Positions 9,782-18,813 of a DNA stretch of 38,494 nt are shown here, piece after piece (within the stretch, counting starts at the first letter, position 1; every line of letters begins with the position of its first letter). The stretch is taken from positions 1-38,494 of the forward strand of contig JAIPBU010000036.1 in the NCBI GenBank assembly GCA_021738535.1, written 5' to 3'. The stretch comes from Bacteroidales bacterium. Its GTDB lineage: Bacteria; Bacteroidota; Bacteroidia; Bacteroidales; VadinHA17. The notes beneath the pieces are model-generated. The model was not told the origin of the DNA. It ran no database searches and saw only the letters and a list, made by a program, of their open reading frames with translations. A program made the translations under genes and the position numbers.

Positions 9782-9957
9782 AGGGGTGGAACACCCGCCC
9801 ATTAGTAATTCCCGGGTATACACCCGCCCACCGGCCTAATCCCCGGGTGTATATCCCGCCCCACCGGCCTAATCCCCGGGTGAAACCGGGGCTATTTCTG
9901 TTCACCCCCTCCGGGGGTGTAGAGGTCGGGGGTGTAGAGGTCGGGGGTGTAGAGGTA
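9782..9957. repeat. Second REP-like cluster (diverged copy of the 1-333 family)
   Basis: Three A-type units (about 9791-9819, 9820-9852 and 9852-9884) are bounded by inverted ACACCC/GGGTGT arms and share TAATCCCCGGGTG. They are followed by one B-type unit at 9885-9918, ACCGGGGCTATTTCTGTTCA, which ends in a perfect hairpin CACCCCC-TCC-GGGGGTG (9903-9919). A 15-bp tail unit, GGGGGTGTAGAGGTC, is repeated three times from 9913 to 9957. The order (A units then B) matches the array at the left edge, but the bases have diverged. The whole gap 9765-10096 holds this cluster and otherwise no gene. Confidence 0.85.
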
Positions 9958-10096
9958 AAGGAAATAAAAAACTCCTTCACGGCAAAAACAATCCTCAAAA
10001 ATTAAGCCATACGGTTAAAGTTATTGACCAGGCGACTAAATTAACGGGTAAAAGCCAATAATGTTGCGATAAACGTAGATTTTTTGGCCGGTGATG

Positions 10097-11251
10097 TTAT
10101 TTAACACGGGAAATGGCCTTTATGTACCTTGGAGGGATCTCGTTTTCTCCGGCCATGAGGTAATCGTTATACGAGCAGGCTACATAGTGTTTCTTTCCTT
10201 TTTTATCCTCGTATTCTATCCACCACCTGTTTGTAATTGTGCTCTTTACAAATACCAGGTCCTCATTACTTTTTTCTATGCTGACATGATAATTAACGAA
10301 CCTGCCGCCGTTTTCCTTACCCAGTATTGATGCTTCATTCTGTTTTTGCATATAGCCTTCCAGGAAGAACCATATCATCTGTGCTGCCATTGCTGTTGTC
10401 TGCCTGCGGCTGTCGAGCACGGGGTTTACTTCAAAGAAGCCTGCCACCTGCAGGGCATCTGAAAGGCCTGCGTAGCGGGCCAGCAGGCATATCTCCTCGC
10501 CATAGAGTCCGTTGGGTGAGGGAGCAAAGTTTCCTGGGGCATCTGACTGCCTGATGGCTGATATATCGAAACAGATAAGTTCTGAATCGCGGAACACGGG
10601 TTCTGTTTCCTGTATTTCCTGTCTCACCTCGCCCACCCTGAGCAGGTCATAGTCCAGTTTCCTGAGCCTGTTTACCACCTGGGGGTCATTAAGGAATGAC
10701 TGGTAGGCCATCAGGGTCATGTTAGATGGTTTGTTTTTGCCATTGATTAATTCGGGGAGATGATTAAAGGAGTCATTTTCCTTTCTTTCGTTTACCCAGT
10801 CTATACGTGAATCGATGGTGGCGTAATTATATTTTTTTCCCATGTTTTTCGCCAGTGCAGGTATCAGGGCGCTGCTTCCGCCTATTACGAGGGGGATGGT
10901 ATTATTTTCGAGGAGGAATTTTGTTACATCGCCCAGGGCGGCAAGAGTATCATCGAAGCTGACTCCTTTTTTCACATTACCGAGGTCGGCTATCCCTGCT
11001 TTCCCAGGTAGCCGTGCCAGCTGGTAGAGGTCGGCCCTGATCTCATCGGGAGCAGAGGCACATCCTTTATTAGGTGAGCGCCTGTCGTCCGGCACACCAA
11101 TAATGGCGAGGCTGTAATTATCTGTTTTCTCGAGCCTGTTATTCTCAGTGCTTATATCCAGGTTATGGGAGAAGCTGGATGGTTCGCCCAGGTGAGTCCA
11201 CAGGGGTTTCTCTATGCTCACGGGGTCCAGGTAATCACTTAGCTTAAGCAT
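10097..11251 (-). CDS. Arginase/formimidoylglutamase-fold protein, probably non-catalytic
   Basis: This 384-residue protein has the overall layout of the ureohydrolase (arginase/agmatinase/formimidoylglutamase) fold: GVPDDRRSPNKGCASAPDEIR near the N-terminus, LVIGGSSALIPAL, YATIDSRIDW, ICFDISAIRQSDAPG and the late FFEVNPVLD. Three metal-binding motifs are degraded: GGDHS is GGSSA, DAHxD is DSRID, and the DxD of the third motif is DIS. It is therefore unlikely to bind the usual manganese pair. A C-terminal extension (about 330-384, RWWIEYEDKKGKKHYVACSYNDY) is not part of the classic enzyme. It lies 12 bp after topA on the same strand and probably shares its transcript. Annotations as formimidoylglutamase would be by homology only. 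Confidence 0.8.
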   Translation of the reverse strand: MLKLSDYLDPVSIEKPLWTHLGEPSSFSHNLDISTENNRLEKTDNYSLAIIGVPDDRRSPNKGCASAPDEIRADLYQLARLPGKAGIADLGNVKKGVSFDDTLAALGDVTKFLLENNTIPLVIGGSSALIPALAKNMGKKYNYATIDSRIDWVNERKENDSFNHLPELINGKNKPSNMTLMAYQSFLNDPQVVNRLRKLDYDLLRVGEVRQEIQETEPVFRDSELICFDISAIRQSDAPGNFAPSPNGLYGEEICLLARYAGLSDALQVAGFFEVNPVLDSRRQTTAMAAQMIWFFLEGYMQKQNEASILGKENGGRFVNYHVSIEKSNEDLVFVKSTITNRWWIEYEDKKGKKHYVACSYNDYLMAGENEIPPRYIKAISRVK

Positions 11252-11263
11252 GTTTTCTATGTA

Positions 11264-13567
11264 TTATTTCTTTTTCCCTGATGCCGGCTTTTTTTCGATC
11301 AGTTTCATACAATCTTCTTCAGTGAGTGAGCCGGGATCAGTGCTTTTAGGTATTTTATAGTTTTTCTTTTTATACGAGATATAGGGGCCGTAGCGTCCGT
11401 TGAGCACCCGGATATCGCCGAAGCTGTTGATCAGTTTCTTTTTATCAGCTTCTCTTTTCTCCTTAATCAGCTCAACAGCCCTGTCGGCTTCAATTGTATA
11501 CGGATCGTCCTCTCCCTTTTTGAGGGAATAGAATTTACCATCATGACGTACATATGGGCCGTACCTTCCTACGCCAACAACCATTTCTGCGCCTTCATAT
11601 TCACCTATGGTCCTTGGCAGTTTAAACAGTTCAAGGGCTTCTTCGAGGGTAATGGTTTCTATGAGTTGACCTTTACGCAGGCTGGCAAAGCGGGGTTTTT
11701 TATCTTCTGATGCTTCACCAATCTGGGCAACAGGTCCGAAGCGGCCCATCTTCACAAAAACAGGTTCTCCCGAAGCAGGGTCTTTTCCCAGCTCACGGGC
11801 CCCGGTTTTCCTTTCTGCTTCTTCCAGTGTTGTGCTTACATTTTCATGGAAGGGACCGTAAAAGTCGCCCAGCACCTTCTCCCATTCTTTTTTACCTTCT
11901 GCTATCTTATCGAACTGTTCCTCGATGCTGGCGGTAAAATTATAGTCGAATATCTTACTAAAGTTATCAACCAGGAAGTCATTAACAATTATTCCAATAT
12001 CCCTGGGGAAGAGTTTTGATTTCTCATGGCCCGCCTTTTCTTCTTTGGCTGATTCACTTATACTGTTATTGCTGAGGGTAAGGATTTTTATCTTCCTGGG
12101 AGTGCCGGGCCTGTCTTCACGTGCCACGTATCCCCTTTGCTGTATGGTTGATATCACGGGAGCGTATGTTGAGGGTCGTCCGATCCCCAGTTCTTCCAGT
12201 TTTTTGACCAGGCTGGCCTCGGTGAAGCGCGGGGGTGGCGATGTATATTTCTCGCGTGCCGTTATGTTGTTATAGTTAAGCGCCATACCTTCTTTTACCG
12301 GGGGTATGATATTTTCAGACAGTTTATTATTCTCGCCGTTACTGTCTGTGGATTCCATATAAACTTTAAGGAAGCCGTCAAATTTTATTACCTCGGCCTG
12401 TGCCAGGAAGTTATCCGGCGAATTTGACATTCCTATCTTAATGGTTGTTTTTTCGATCCTGGCATTACTCATCTGCGATGCCGCGGTTCTTTTCCATATC
12501 AGTTCATACAGTCTTTGTTCCTGCCTGCTCCCCGGCACTGATTTTTTATCCATGTAGGCAGGGCGTATGGCTTCGTGAGCTTCCTGTGCCCCTTTGGATT
12601 TTGTTTTAAACTGCCTGGGCTTTGAATATTCTTCGCCGTATTCCTTATTTATTATCGAGGTAGCTGTATTTATGGCCAGTGATGAGAGGTTTGTTGAGTC
12701 CGTTCTCATGTATGTTATCTTACCTGCCTCGTACAGTCTCTGTGCCACCGACATGGTCTGGGCCACGGAGAAGCCGAGCTTCCTGTATGCTTCCTGCTGC
12801 AGTGTTGATGTTGTGAACGGGGGTGCAGGAGAGCGTGTTCCCGGCCTGATATTAATATCGTTTATGGTAAAATCGGCTCCTGCGCATTTTTCGAGGAATT
12901 TGCGGGCATCTGTTTCTTCACTGAATTTTTTAGCTGCCTCGGCCTTAATCACCGATCCTTCATCGCCTTCAATATTAAATTCAGCCAGTACCCTGAAAGA
13001 TGAGACAGGCTTAAATGATATTATTTCCCTTTCTCTTTCAACGATAAGCCTGAGTGCAACAGACTGCACCCTTCCGGCCGACAGGGCGGGCTGTACTTTT
13101 TTCCAGAGCACCGGAGATATTTCGAAACCCACCAGCCTGTCGAGCACACGCCTGGCCTGCTGGGCGTTTACCAGCGAGGTGTTAATGCCCCGTGGCGAGT
13201 TAACGGCTTTTTCTATGGCTTCTTTTGTTATTTCATGAAAGACTATGCGGCGTGTTTTTTCGGGGTCAAGCTTAAGCACCTCCGACAGGTGCCAGGCAAT
13301 GGCCTCTCCTTCACGGTCTTCATCAGAAGCGATCCATACCAGTGATGCTTTATCTGCTTCCTTTTTCAGTTCCCTGACCACTTTCTTCTTGTCGTCGGGA
13401 ATAATATATTCCGGCCTGAAGCCGTTATCTATATCAATACCAATATTCTTTTTTGAAAGATCACGTATATGGCCGAAGCTGGATACTACTTTAAAGTCGT
13501 TTCCGAGAAATCTCTCTATCGTCTTAGCTTTTGCAGGGGACTCTACAATAACGAGGTTCACACTCAT
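11264..13567 (-). CDS. topA: Type IA DNA topoisomerase I
   Basis: TopA relaxes negative supercoils by passing one strand through a transient single-strand break. The 767-residue protein begins with the TOPRIM domain (LVIVESPAKAKTIERFLG and later ASDEDREGEAIAWHL). The core carries the active-site tyrosine in ITYMRTDSTNLS, and the LEELGIGRPSTYAPVI motif follows. The C-terminus holds Toprim-type repeats (RFGPVAQIGE, RYGPYVRHDGKF, RYGPYISYKKKNYKIPK) and no zinc fingers, as is common in Bacteroidota TopA. I chose ATG 13567, where the VNLVIVESPAKAK consensus begins; a TTG at 13603 would add 12 residues with no homology. Confidence 0.95.
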   Translation of the reverse strand: MSVNLVIVESPAKAKTIERFLGNDFKVVSSFGHIRDLSKKNIGIDIDNGFRPEYIIPDDKKKVVRELKKEADKASLVWIASDEDREGEAIAWHLSEVLKLDPEKTRRIVFHEITKEAIEKAVNSPRGINTSLVNAQQARRVLDRLVGFEISPVLWKKVQPALSAGRVQSVALRLIVEREREIISFKPVSSFRVLAEFNIEGDEGSVIKAEAAKKFSEETDARKFLEKCAGADFTINDINIRPGTRSPAPPFTTSTLQQEAYRKLGFSVAQTMSVAQRLYEAGKITYMRTDSTNLSSLAINTATSIINKEYGEEYSKPRQFKTKSKGAQEAHEAIRPAYMDKKSVPGSRQEQRLYELIWKRTAASQMSNARIEKTTIKIGMSNSPDNFLAQAEVIKFDGFLKVYMESTDSNGENNKLSENIIPPVKEGMALNYNNITAREKYTSPPPRFTEASLVKKLEELGIGRPSTYAPVISTIQQRGYVAREDRPGTPRKIKILTLSNNSISESAKEEKAGHEKSKLFPRDIGIIVNDFLVDNFSKIFDYNFTASIEEQFDKIAEGKKEWEKVLGDFYGPFHENVSTTLEEAERKTGARELGKDPASGEPVFVKMGRFGPVAQIGEASEDKKPRFASLRKGQLIETITLEEALELFKLPRTIGEYEGAEMVVGVGRYGPYVRHDGKFYSLKKGEDDPYTIEADRAVELIKEKREADKKKLINSFGDIRVLNGRYGPYISYKKKNYKIPKSTDPGSLTEEDCMKLIEKKPASGKKK

Positions 13568-13628
13568 GTTTATCTGAATTACATTCCACGAATAGCTGGA
13601 CAAAGTAAAGCATTTATGTAAAATTGTT

Positions 13629-13636
13629 CAAAATTA
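13629..13636 (-). promoter_or_regulatory. Possible -7 element for topA
   Basis: On the minus strand this reads TAATTTTG, which fits TAnnTTTG, 61 bp before the topA ATG. I see no TTTG box at the right distance, so this is a weak call. Confidence 0.22.
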
Positions 13637-13665
13637 ATATGAATAATTCTTTAATTATTATTTAG

Positions 13666-13673
13666 TATTTTTG
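13666..13673 (+). promoter_or_regulatory. Possible -7 element for the class A PBP gene
   Basis: TATTTTTG fits the Bacteroidota -7 consensus and ends 20 bp before the ATG at 13694. A -33 box is not obvious in this AT-rich divergent spacer. Confidence 0.3.
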
Positions 13674-13693
13674 GCCCAAAGACCAAACGGAAC

Positions 13694-16045
13694 ATGGCAT
13701 TTAGAAACAGTAAATACAGGAAATATCTCAAATGGTTCTGGGCATTGTTTGCCACACCTTTTGTGCTGATAATCACTATTTTCATACTAATATCTTTTGA
13801 AGTATTCGGTCCCATGCCGGGCTTCGAGGAGCTTGAAAATCCTGAGAACAACCTGGCCGCAGAAGTTTATTCTTCAGACGGTGTATTACTGGGAAAATAC
13901 TATCTTCAGAACAGGACCTGGACGGATTATGATGATATGTCACCATATGTTGTTGATGCTTTGATAGCGACTGAGGACATACGTTTTCACCGTCATTCGG
14001 GTATTGATGTCCGCGGCCTGGTGAGGGTTGCAGTGAAGACCATCTTGCTGGGGCAGGAGACCGGCGGCGGTTCCACAATTACGCAGCAGCTGGCCAAGAA
14101 TCTATACCGTACCAGGGAGATAATGAGTGACGGCACGGTTAAGAGCCATGCCATAGGGCTTGGTATAGCCAAGTTCAAGGAGTGGGCCACGGCAGTCAAG
14201 CTGGAGCGTAATTACACGAAGGAAGAGATAATAGCCATGTACCTCAACCAGTACGACTTTCTTTACAATGCAGTTGGAATAACTTCTGCTTCTTCCGTTT
14301 ATTTCAATACGACACCCGATTCATTGAATATAGAGCAGGCAGCTACGCTGGCAGGCATGCTGAAGAACCCCATTAAGTACAATCCAAAGAGGAACCCTGA
14401 GAACATGATGGAGAGGCGTAATATAGTTCTTTCACAGATGGGTAAGTACGGGTACCTGGACAGTGAGGTGGCTGATTCGCTCATTCAGATGCCAATTGAG
14501 ATAGATTTCAGGGAAGAAAGTCATGATGAAGGCCTTGCAACCTACCTGCGTGAGTATATCAGGACCACCATGATAGCCTATGCGCCCGATACCAACATGT
14601 TTCTCACGACCAGGCAGTATCTTGATGCAAAGGAAGAATGGGATAGTAATCCGCTCTACGGGTGGTGCAGGAAGAACAAGAAACCCGACGGTACAAACTA
14701 TAATCTTTACAAGGACGGCCTCAAGATCTTCACCACTATTGATTCGCGCATGCAGCAGTATGCCGAGGAGGCTGTTGTGGAGCACCTGTCGCAGGATCTG
14801 CAGCCTGCCTTCAACTCTGTGGCCGGGCGTTTCCGGAACCCTCCTTACAGTAATGACCTTACCAGGGATGAAATAGACAAGCTGATGGAGGTATCAGTGA
14901 TGCGCACCGACCGGTACAGGAACATGTCGGGCAGGGTATCGGAAGACTCCATCCGGAAAGCTTTCAATACACCGGTACCTATGAAGGTATTCAGCTGGGA
15001 AGGTGATATAGACACTGTAATGACACCGTATGACTCAGTATTATATTATAAATATTTTGCAAGATCGGGAATAATGGCTGTGAATCCCAACAGCGGGCAT
15101 GTAAAAGCGTATGTTGGCGGACCTGATTTCAGGTACTTCAAATACGATGCGGTAAACCAGCAGCGTAAGCAGGTAGGTTCAACCATAAAGCCATTTCTCT
15201 ATACTCTTGCCATGCAGGAGGGCTATTCACCCTGCCACGAGGTAGAGAATATACCGAGGGATTTCGAGGTTAATGATACTATATGGCGGCCGAGGAGCAG
15301 TGGTCCGCGCGAGTACCACGGTAAGCCTGTAACGCTAAAGTGGGGACTGGCAAATTCGGAGAATTATATCTCCGCCTGGCTGATGAAGCAGTTTTCACCC
15401 CAGGCTGTTGTAGATATAATGGCCCGTATGGGAATAAACAGGAGGTATATAGACCCGGTATATTCCATATTCCTTGGTACTTCGGTACTGACTGTTGACG
15501 AGATGGTAGGTGCTTTTGCAACCTTTGCCAACAAGGGTGTATACAGTGACCCTATTGTTGTGAGCAGGATAGAGGATAAGAACGGCAACGTGATATCACG
15601 CTTCACACCGCGAATAGACGAGGTGATGAGTGAAGAAACGGCTTATCTTATGCTAAGCCTGCTGAGGGGTGTTGTTGACCAGGGCACGGGTATACGCCTG
15701 AGGTGGAAGTATGAGTTTGGCAGCCAGATAGGAGGGAAGACGGGCACCACGCAGAATCACAGTAACGGCTGGTTTATGGGGGTTACGCCCAACCTGGTTG
15801 CGGGAGTGTGGACCGGCTGGGAGGACCAGGCCATTCACTTTGAGACTATTACGCTTGGACAGGGAGCAAACATGGCTCTTCCTGTTTTTGCCTTGTTCTT
15901 GCAGAAGATTTATGAGGATGAGGAGCTGGGTATAATGTCCCAGGATGAGTTTGAAGAGCCCCTGGGTTTTGATATTGAGCTTGATTGCGGAAAAATTAAT
16001 GAGCAGAGATCGCGCAGCGACATCTATGATCTTGAAGAGTTTTAG
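13694..16045 (+). CDS. Class A penicillin-binding protein (bifunctional transglycosylase/transpeptidase)
   Basis: This 783-residue protein polymerises glycan strands and cross-links peptidoglycan at the outer face of the inner membrane. It has one N-terminal membrane helix (about residues 14-35). The GT51 transglycosylase domain follows, with the catalytic EDIRFHRHSGID and the GGGSTITQQLAKNLY motif. The transpeptidase domain carries all three penicillin-binding motifs: STIK (in QVGSTIKPFLY), SEN (in ANSENYISAW) and KTG (in GGKTGTTQN). It is closest to PBP1A/MrcA in layout. It ends 4 bp from the stop of the opposing radA, so the two transcripts must terminate inside each other. Confidence 0.95.
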   Translation: MAFRNSKYRKYLKWFWALFATPFVLIITIFILISFEVFGPMPGFEELENPENNLAAEVYSSDGVLLGKYYLQNRTWTDYDDMSPYVVDALIATEDIRFHRHSGIDVRGLVRVAVKTILLGQETGGGSTITQQLAKNLYRTREIMSDGTVKSHAIGLGIAKFKEWATAVKLERNYTKEEIIAMYLNQYDFLYNAVGITSASSVYFNTTPDSLNIEQAATLAGMLKNPIKYNPKRNPENMMERRNIVLSQMGKYGYLDSEVADSLIQMPIEIDFREESHDEGLATYLREYIRTTMIAYAPDTNMFLTTRQYLDAKEEWDSNPLYGWCRKNKKPDGTNYNLYKDGLKIFTTIDSRMQQYAEEAVVEHLSQDLQPAFNSVAGRFRNPPYSNDLTRDEIDKLMEVSVMRTDRYRNMSGRVSEDSIRKAFNTPVPMKVFSWEGDIDTVMTPYDSVLYYKYFARSGIMAVNPNSGHVKAYVGGPDFRYFKYDAVNQQRKQVGSTIKPFLYTLAMQEGYSPCHEVENIPRDFEVNDTIWRPRSSGPREYHGKPVTLKWGLANSENYISAWLMKQFSPQAVVDIMARMGINRRYIDPVYSIFLGTSVLTVDEMVGAFATFANKGVYSDPIVVSRIEDKNGNVISRFTPRIDEVMSEETAYLMLSLLRGVVDQGTGIRLRWKYEFGSQIGGKTGTTQNHSNGWFMGVTPNLVAGVWTGWEDQAIHFETITLGQGANMALPVFALFLQKIYEDEELGIMSQDEFEEPLGFDIELDCGKINEQRSRSDIYDLEEF

Positions 16046-16049
16046 AGGC

Positions 16050-17405
16050 TCAGGCAAAGAGTTTTTTAACGAGTGATTCAACCTTACCCACTTTAACTAT
16101 ATCTATATTTCCCGGCTTATTATTGTTCAGCCGTGCATGGGAGGAGATAAATATTTTACTGAAGCCCAGTTTAGAAGCTTCCTTTATCCTCTGATCGATA
16201 TGGCTTACTGCCCTTATCTCTCCTGAGAGGCCTGTCTCACCGGCAAAACATACATTACGATCGACGGGTATATCCAGGTTTGATGAGAGCACTGCACTGA
16301 TTACGGCCATATCGATGGCCGGGTCGCTCACTTTAAGGCCTCCGGCAATATTCATAAACACATCCTTGATGCCCAGCCTGAAGCCTGCCCTTTTTTCGAG
16401 GACGGCAAGCAGCATGTTAAGCCTGCGTGTATCGAAGCCGGTGGAGCTGCGTTGCGGTGTACCGTAGACGGCACTGCTTACCAGGGCCTGTGTTTCTATC
16501 ATAAAGGGGCGTATACCGTCTATGGTGGCGGCAATGGCTACGCCGCTCAGTTTTTCATCGTGGGTGCTTACGAACATTTCAGAGGGATTGCTTACCTCGC
16601 GCAGCCCGGTGGTAAGCATTTCAAATATGCCTATCTCCGTTGTAGCACCAAAGCGGTTTTTCAGTGATCTGAGGATGCGGTATATATAGTTATTATCTCC
16701 CTCGAACTGCAGTACCACATCGACGATATGCTCAAGTATTTTTGGTCCGGCCAGGCTGCCATCCTTGGTAATGTGGCCTATCAGGATCACGGGTACGGCT
16801 GTCTGCTTGGCATATTTAAGCAGCCGGGCCGCGCATTCCCTTACCTGGCTTATGGTGCCGGCTGATGATTCCAGTGCTGCTGTGCTTATAGTCTGGATAC
16901 TATCTATAATTATCAGTCCGGGCTTTATTGCTTCGGCATTATTGATTATTTCTTCGAGGGATGTTTCGGGATAGACATAGCAGGCTTCATTTTCATGCTC
17001 CATGCGGGAGGCCCTTAGTTTTATCTGCTCGGCACTTTCCTCACCCGAGACATAGAGTATTTTTTTGCCGGGCAGTTGCATGGCCATTTGCAGTGCCAGG
17101 GTTGATTTGCCCACACCCGGTTCCCCGCCCAGCAGGACAAGGGATCCCGGCACTATGCCGCCTCCGAGTATACGATCAGTTTCCTTCATCCCGGAACCTA
17201 TCCGTTGGCCTGCGCTGGCAGTGATATCATTGAGAAGTCGTGGTTTTACAGTTTCTCCCGAGTAGGAGGCCTGTTTTACAGGGCCTGTGCTTATTACCTG
17301 TTCAACATAGGTATTCCACTGACCGCAGGAATTACAGCGGCCGATCCACTTGGATGATTCGGCCCCGCAATTATTACATACATATACGGTTTTATTCTTA
17401 GCCAT
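16050..17405 (-). CDS. radA: DNA repair/recombination ATPase RadA (Sms)
   Basis: RadA helps branch migration during homologous recombination. The 451-residue protein has the N-terminal C4 zinc finger (Cys10, Cys13, Cys24, Cys27), the Walker A motif GEPGVGKST near residues 94-102, the RadA-specific KNRFG motif and a C-terminal Lon-protease-like domain without the catalytic serine context (about 280-451). Its ATG overlaps the stop of the upstream gene by one base (TAATG), pointing to translational coupling. It is the last gene of the panC-panD-membrane protein-radA run. Confidence 0.95.
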   Translation of the reverse strand: MAKNKTVYVCNNCGAESSKWIGRCNSCGQWNTYVEQVISTGPVKQASYSGETVKPRLLNDITASAGQRIGSGMKETDRILGGGIVPGSLVLLGGEPGVGKSTLALQMAMQLPGKKILYVSGEESAEQIKLRASRMEHENEACYVYPETSLEEIINNAEAIKPGLIIIDSIQTISTAALESSAGTISQVRECAARLLKYAKQTAVPVILIGHITKDGSLAGPKILEHIVDVVLQFEGDNNYIYRILRSLKNRFGATTEIGIFEMLTTGLREVSNPSEMFVSTHDEKLSGVAIAATIDGIRPFMIETQALVSSAVYGTPQRSSTGFDTRRLNMLLAVLEKRAGFRLGIKDVFMNIAGGLKVSDPAIDMAVISAVLSSNLDIPVDRNVCFAGETGLSGEIRAVSHIDQRIKEASKLGFSKIFISSHARLNNNKPGNIDIVKVGKVESLVKKLFA

Positions 17406-18427
17406 TATCCTGTTTTTTCTTCTCCCGGAGCTTTATTTTTCGATTTGCCGAGTATAAGGAAGAAGGAAATTGTACCCAAGATAGCAATTAATATCAACTG
17501 TGATTCATGTGAGAGGGTTGCGTATGCCAGTCCTTCCTCCAGGTTAATATCGTAAACAACACTGAGTCCTCTCGATACTATCCAGTGAAAAGCGCCTATC
17601 CCTCCCTGCACAGGTGCTGACATGCCCAGGCTGCCTATTACCAGGATAAATACCGCATCTCCGAAATTAAGATGCGAGGTTGCGGGCAGGGCATAGAAGA
17701 CCACCCATGTCATAGTAATGTAAAAGAACCACATAACAATGGTATGAAATATAAATTCCAGCTTATCTTTCATACCGGTAAATGCTTTCAGTCCGCTCCC
17801 TATTCCCTTCAGTATATTTCCTGCCCTGGCTATCAGTTTTACCTTCATCAGCCGTTCACGGTATACCCTTATCATTATTACGGCTGTTATTATGAACAGA
17901 ACGATGATGATCAGAAGGGGCAGGCTGAAGGCAGCTGATAGTTTACCCGCCAGGGGATCAATAATATTATTCCTGAGGAAGGAGTCCATGGAGCTGCCCC
18001 TGGCAAAGAGCATAATAAACATTATTACAAACATACTGAGCAGGTCGAATGCTCTTTCTGCTATTACTGTTCCGAAGAGTTTATCCACGGGTATTTTTTC
18101 TTTTCGTCCCAGGGCAACGCAGCGTGTCAGTTCACCCAGCCTGGGGGCGGCAAAGTTGAAGAGGTAGCCTGTAAGTATGGCGTGGTAGGCCGGCATAAGG
18201 CGGGGTTTATAGCCCAGCGGCCGTATGAGCAGTATCCATCTTCGTGCCCTGCTGAAGAAGGCCAGTACGGATGCAGCAAAGGCCAGGAGTATCCAGGAAT
18301 ATTCTACCTGTTTTAATTCATTAAGGACTTCCCTGAGGCTTATATTGCGAAAAGCCAGTACGAGCAGCAAGGCACTGAGGCCAATAAAGATGACCGGTTT
18401 TATTACCTGCTTTATTTTGTCTTTCAA
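17405..18427 (-). CDS. Membrane protein of the lysylphosphatidylglycerol synthase TM-domain family (UPF0104)
   Basis: This 340-residue polytopic inner-membrane protein has about eight hydrophobic segments and family features such as the early ARRWILLIRPLG, the FNFAAPRLGELTRCVALGR motif and the late APVQGGIGAFHWIVSRGL. It belongs to the LPG_synthase_TM family, which includes the flippase part of MprF and many stand-alone members of unknown substrate. The only sensible start is TTG at 18427, 2 bp after the panD stop (TGATCTTGA), since no in-frame ATG precedes the first membrane helix. Its role, perhaps lipid or glycolipid flipping, is inferred from the family only. Confidence 0.85.
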   Translation of the reverse strand: MKDKIKQVIKPVIFIGLSALLLVLAFRNISLREVLNELKQVEYSWILLAFAASVLAFFSRARRWILLIRPLGYKPRLMPAYHAILTGYLFNFAAPRLGELTRCVALGRKEKIPVDKLFGTVIAERAFDLLSMFVIMFIMLFARGSSMDSFLRNNIIDPLAGKLSAAFSLPLLIIIVLFIITAVIMIRVYRERLMKVKLIARAGNILKGIGSGLKAFTGMKDKLEFIFHTIVMWFFYITMTWVVFYALPATSHLNFGDAVFILVIGSLGMSAPVQGGIGAFHWIVSRGLSVVYDINLEEGLAYATLSHESQLILIAILGTISFFLILGKSKNKAPGEEKTG

Positions 18428-18429
18428 GA

Positions 18430-18780
18430 TCAGACCAGTTTGTTGGTGGCGGTATCGGGAAAGATGAGTTCCGGTTTAAATGAGCGTGCTTCCTTGAAGT
18501 CCATTGAGGCGTAGGATATTATAATAACGACATCGCCCACGGCTACTTTCCTGGCTGCGGGTCCGTTCAGGCAGATTGCTCCTGATCCTTTTTCTCCTTT
18601 GATAACGTAGGTCTCAAGCCTTTCGCCGTTATTAATATTAACGACCTGCACTTTTTCGTTTTCAATAATATTAGCAGCCTCCATCAGATCGGGGTCGATG
18701 GTAATACTTCCAACGTACTGAAGGTTAGCTTCAGTGACCGTTACCTTGTGAATTTTTGATTTCACTACTTCTATAAACAT
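18430..18780 (-). CDS. panD: Aspartate 1-decarboxylase
   Basis: PanD makes beta-alanine from aspartate for pantothenate and CoA synthesis. The 116-residue proenzyme has the self-cleavage site Gly24-Ser25 in YVGSITID, which yields the pyruvoyl cofactor. Also present are Lys9, the [17 protein letters not shown] segment and [12 protein letters not shown]. The length is normal. It follows panC by 33 bp, and panC uses its product. Confidence 0.96.
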   Translation of the reverse strand: MFIEVVKSKIHKVTVTEANLQYVGSITIDPDLMEAANIIENEKVQVVNINNGERLETYVIKGEKGSGAICLNGPAARKVAVGDVVIIISYASMDFKEARSFKPELIFPDTATNKLV

Positions 18781-18813
18781 GACTGCATAGAATTAATTAC
18801 ACTGCAAAGTTAA

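Noticed and set aside
9712..10005. 97-residue plus-strand reading frame across the second repeat cluster
   Set aside because: It begins inside porP on the other strand and then only translates repeats.
12594..13238. 214-residue plus-strand frame antisense to topA
   Set aside because: It is a shadow of the strongly conserved topA frame and shows no family features.
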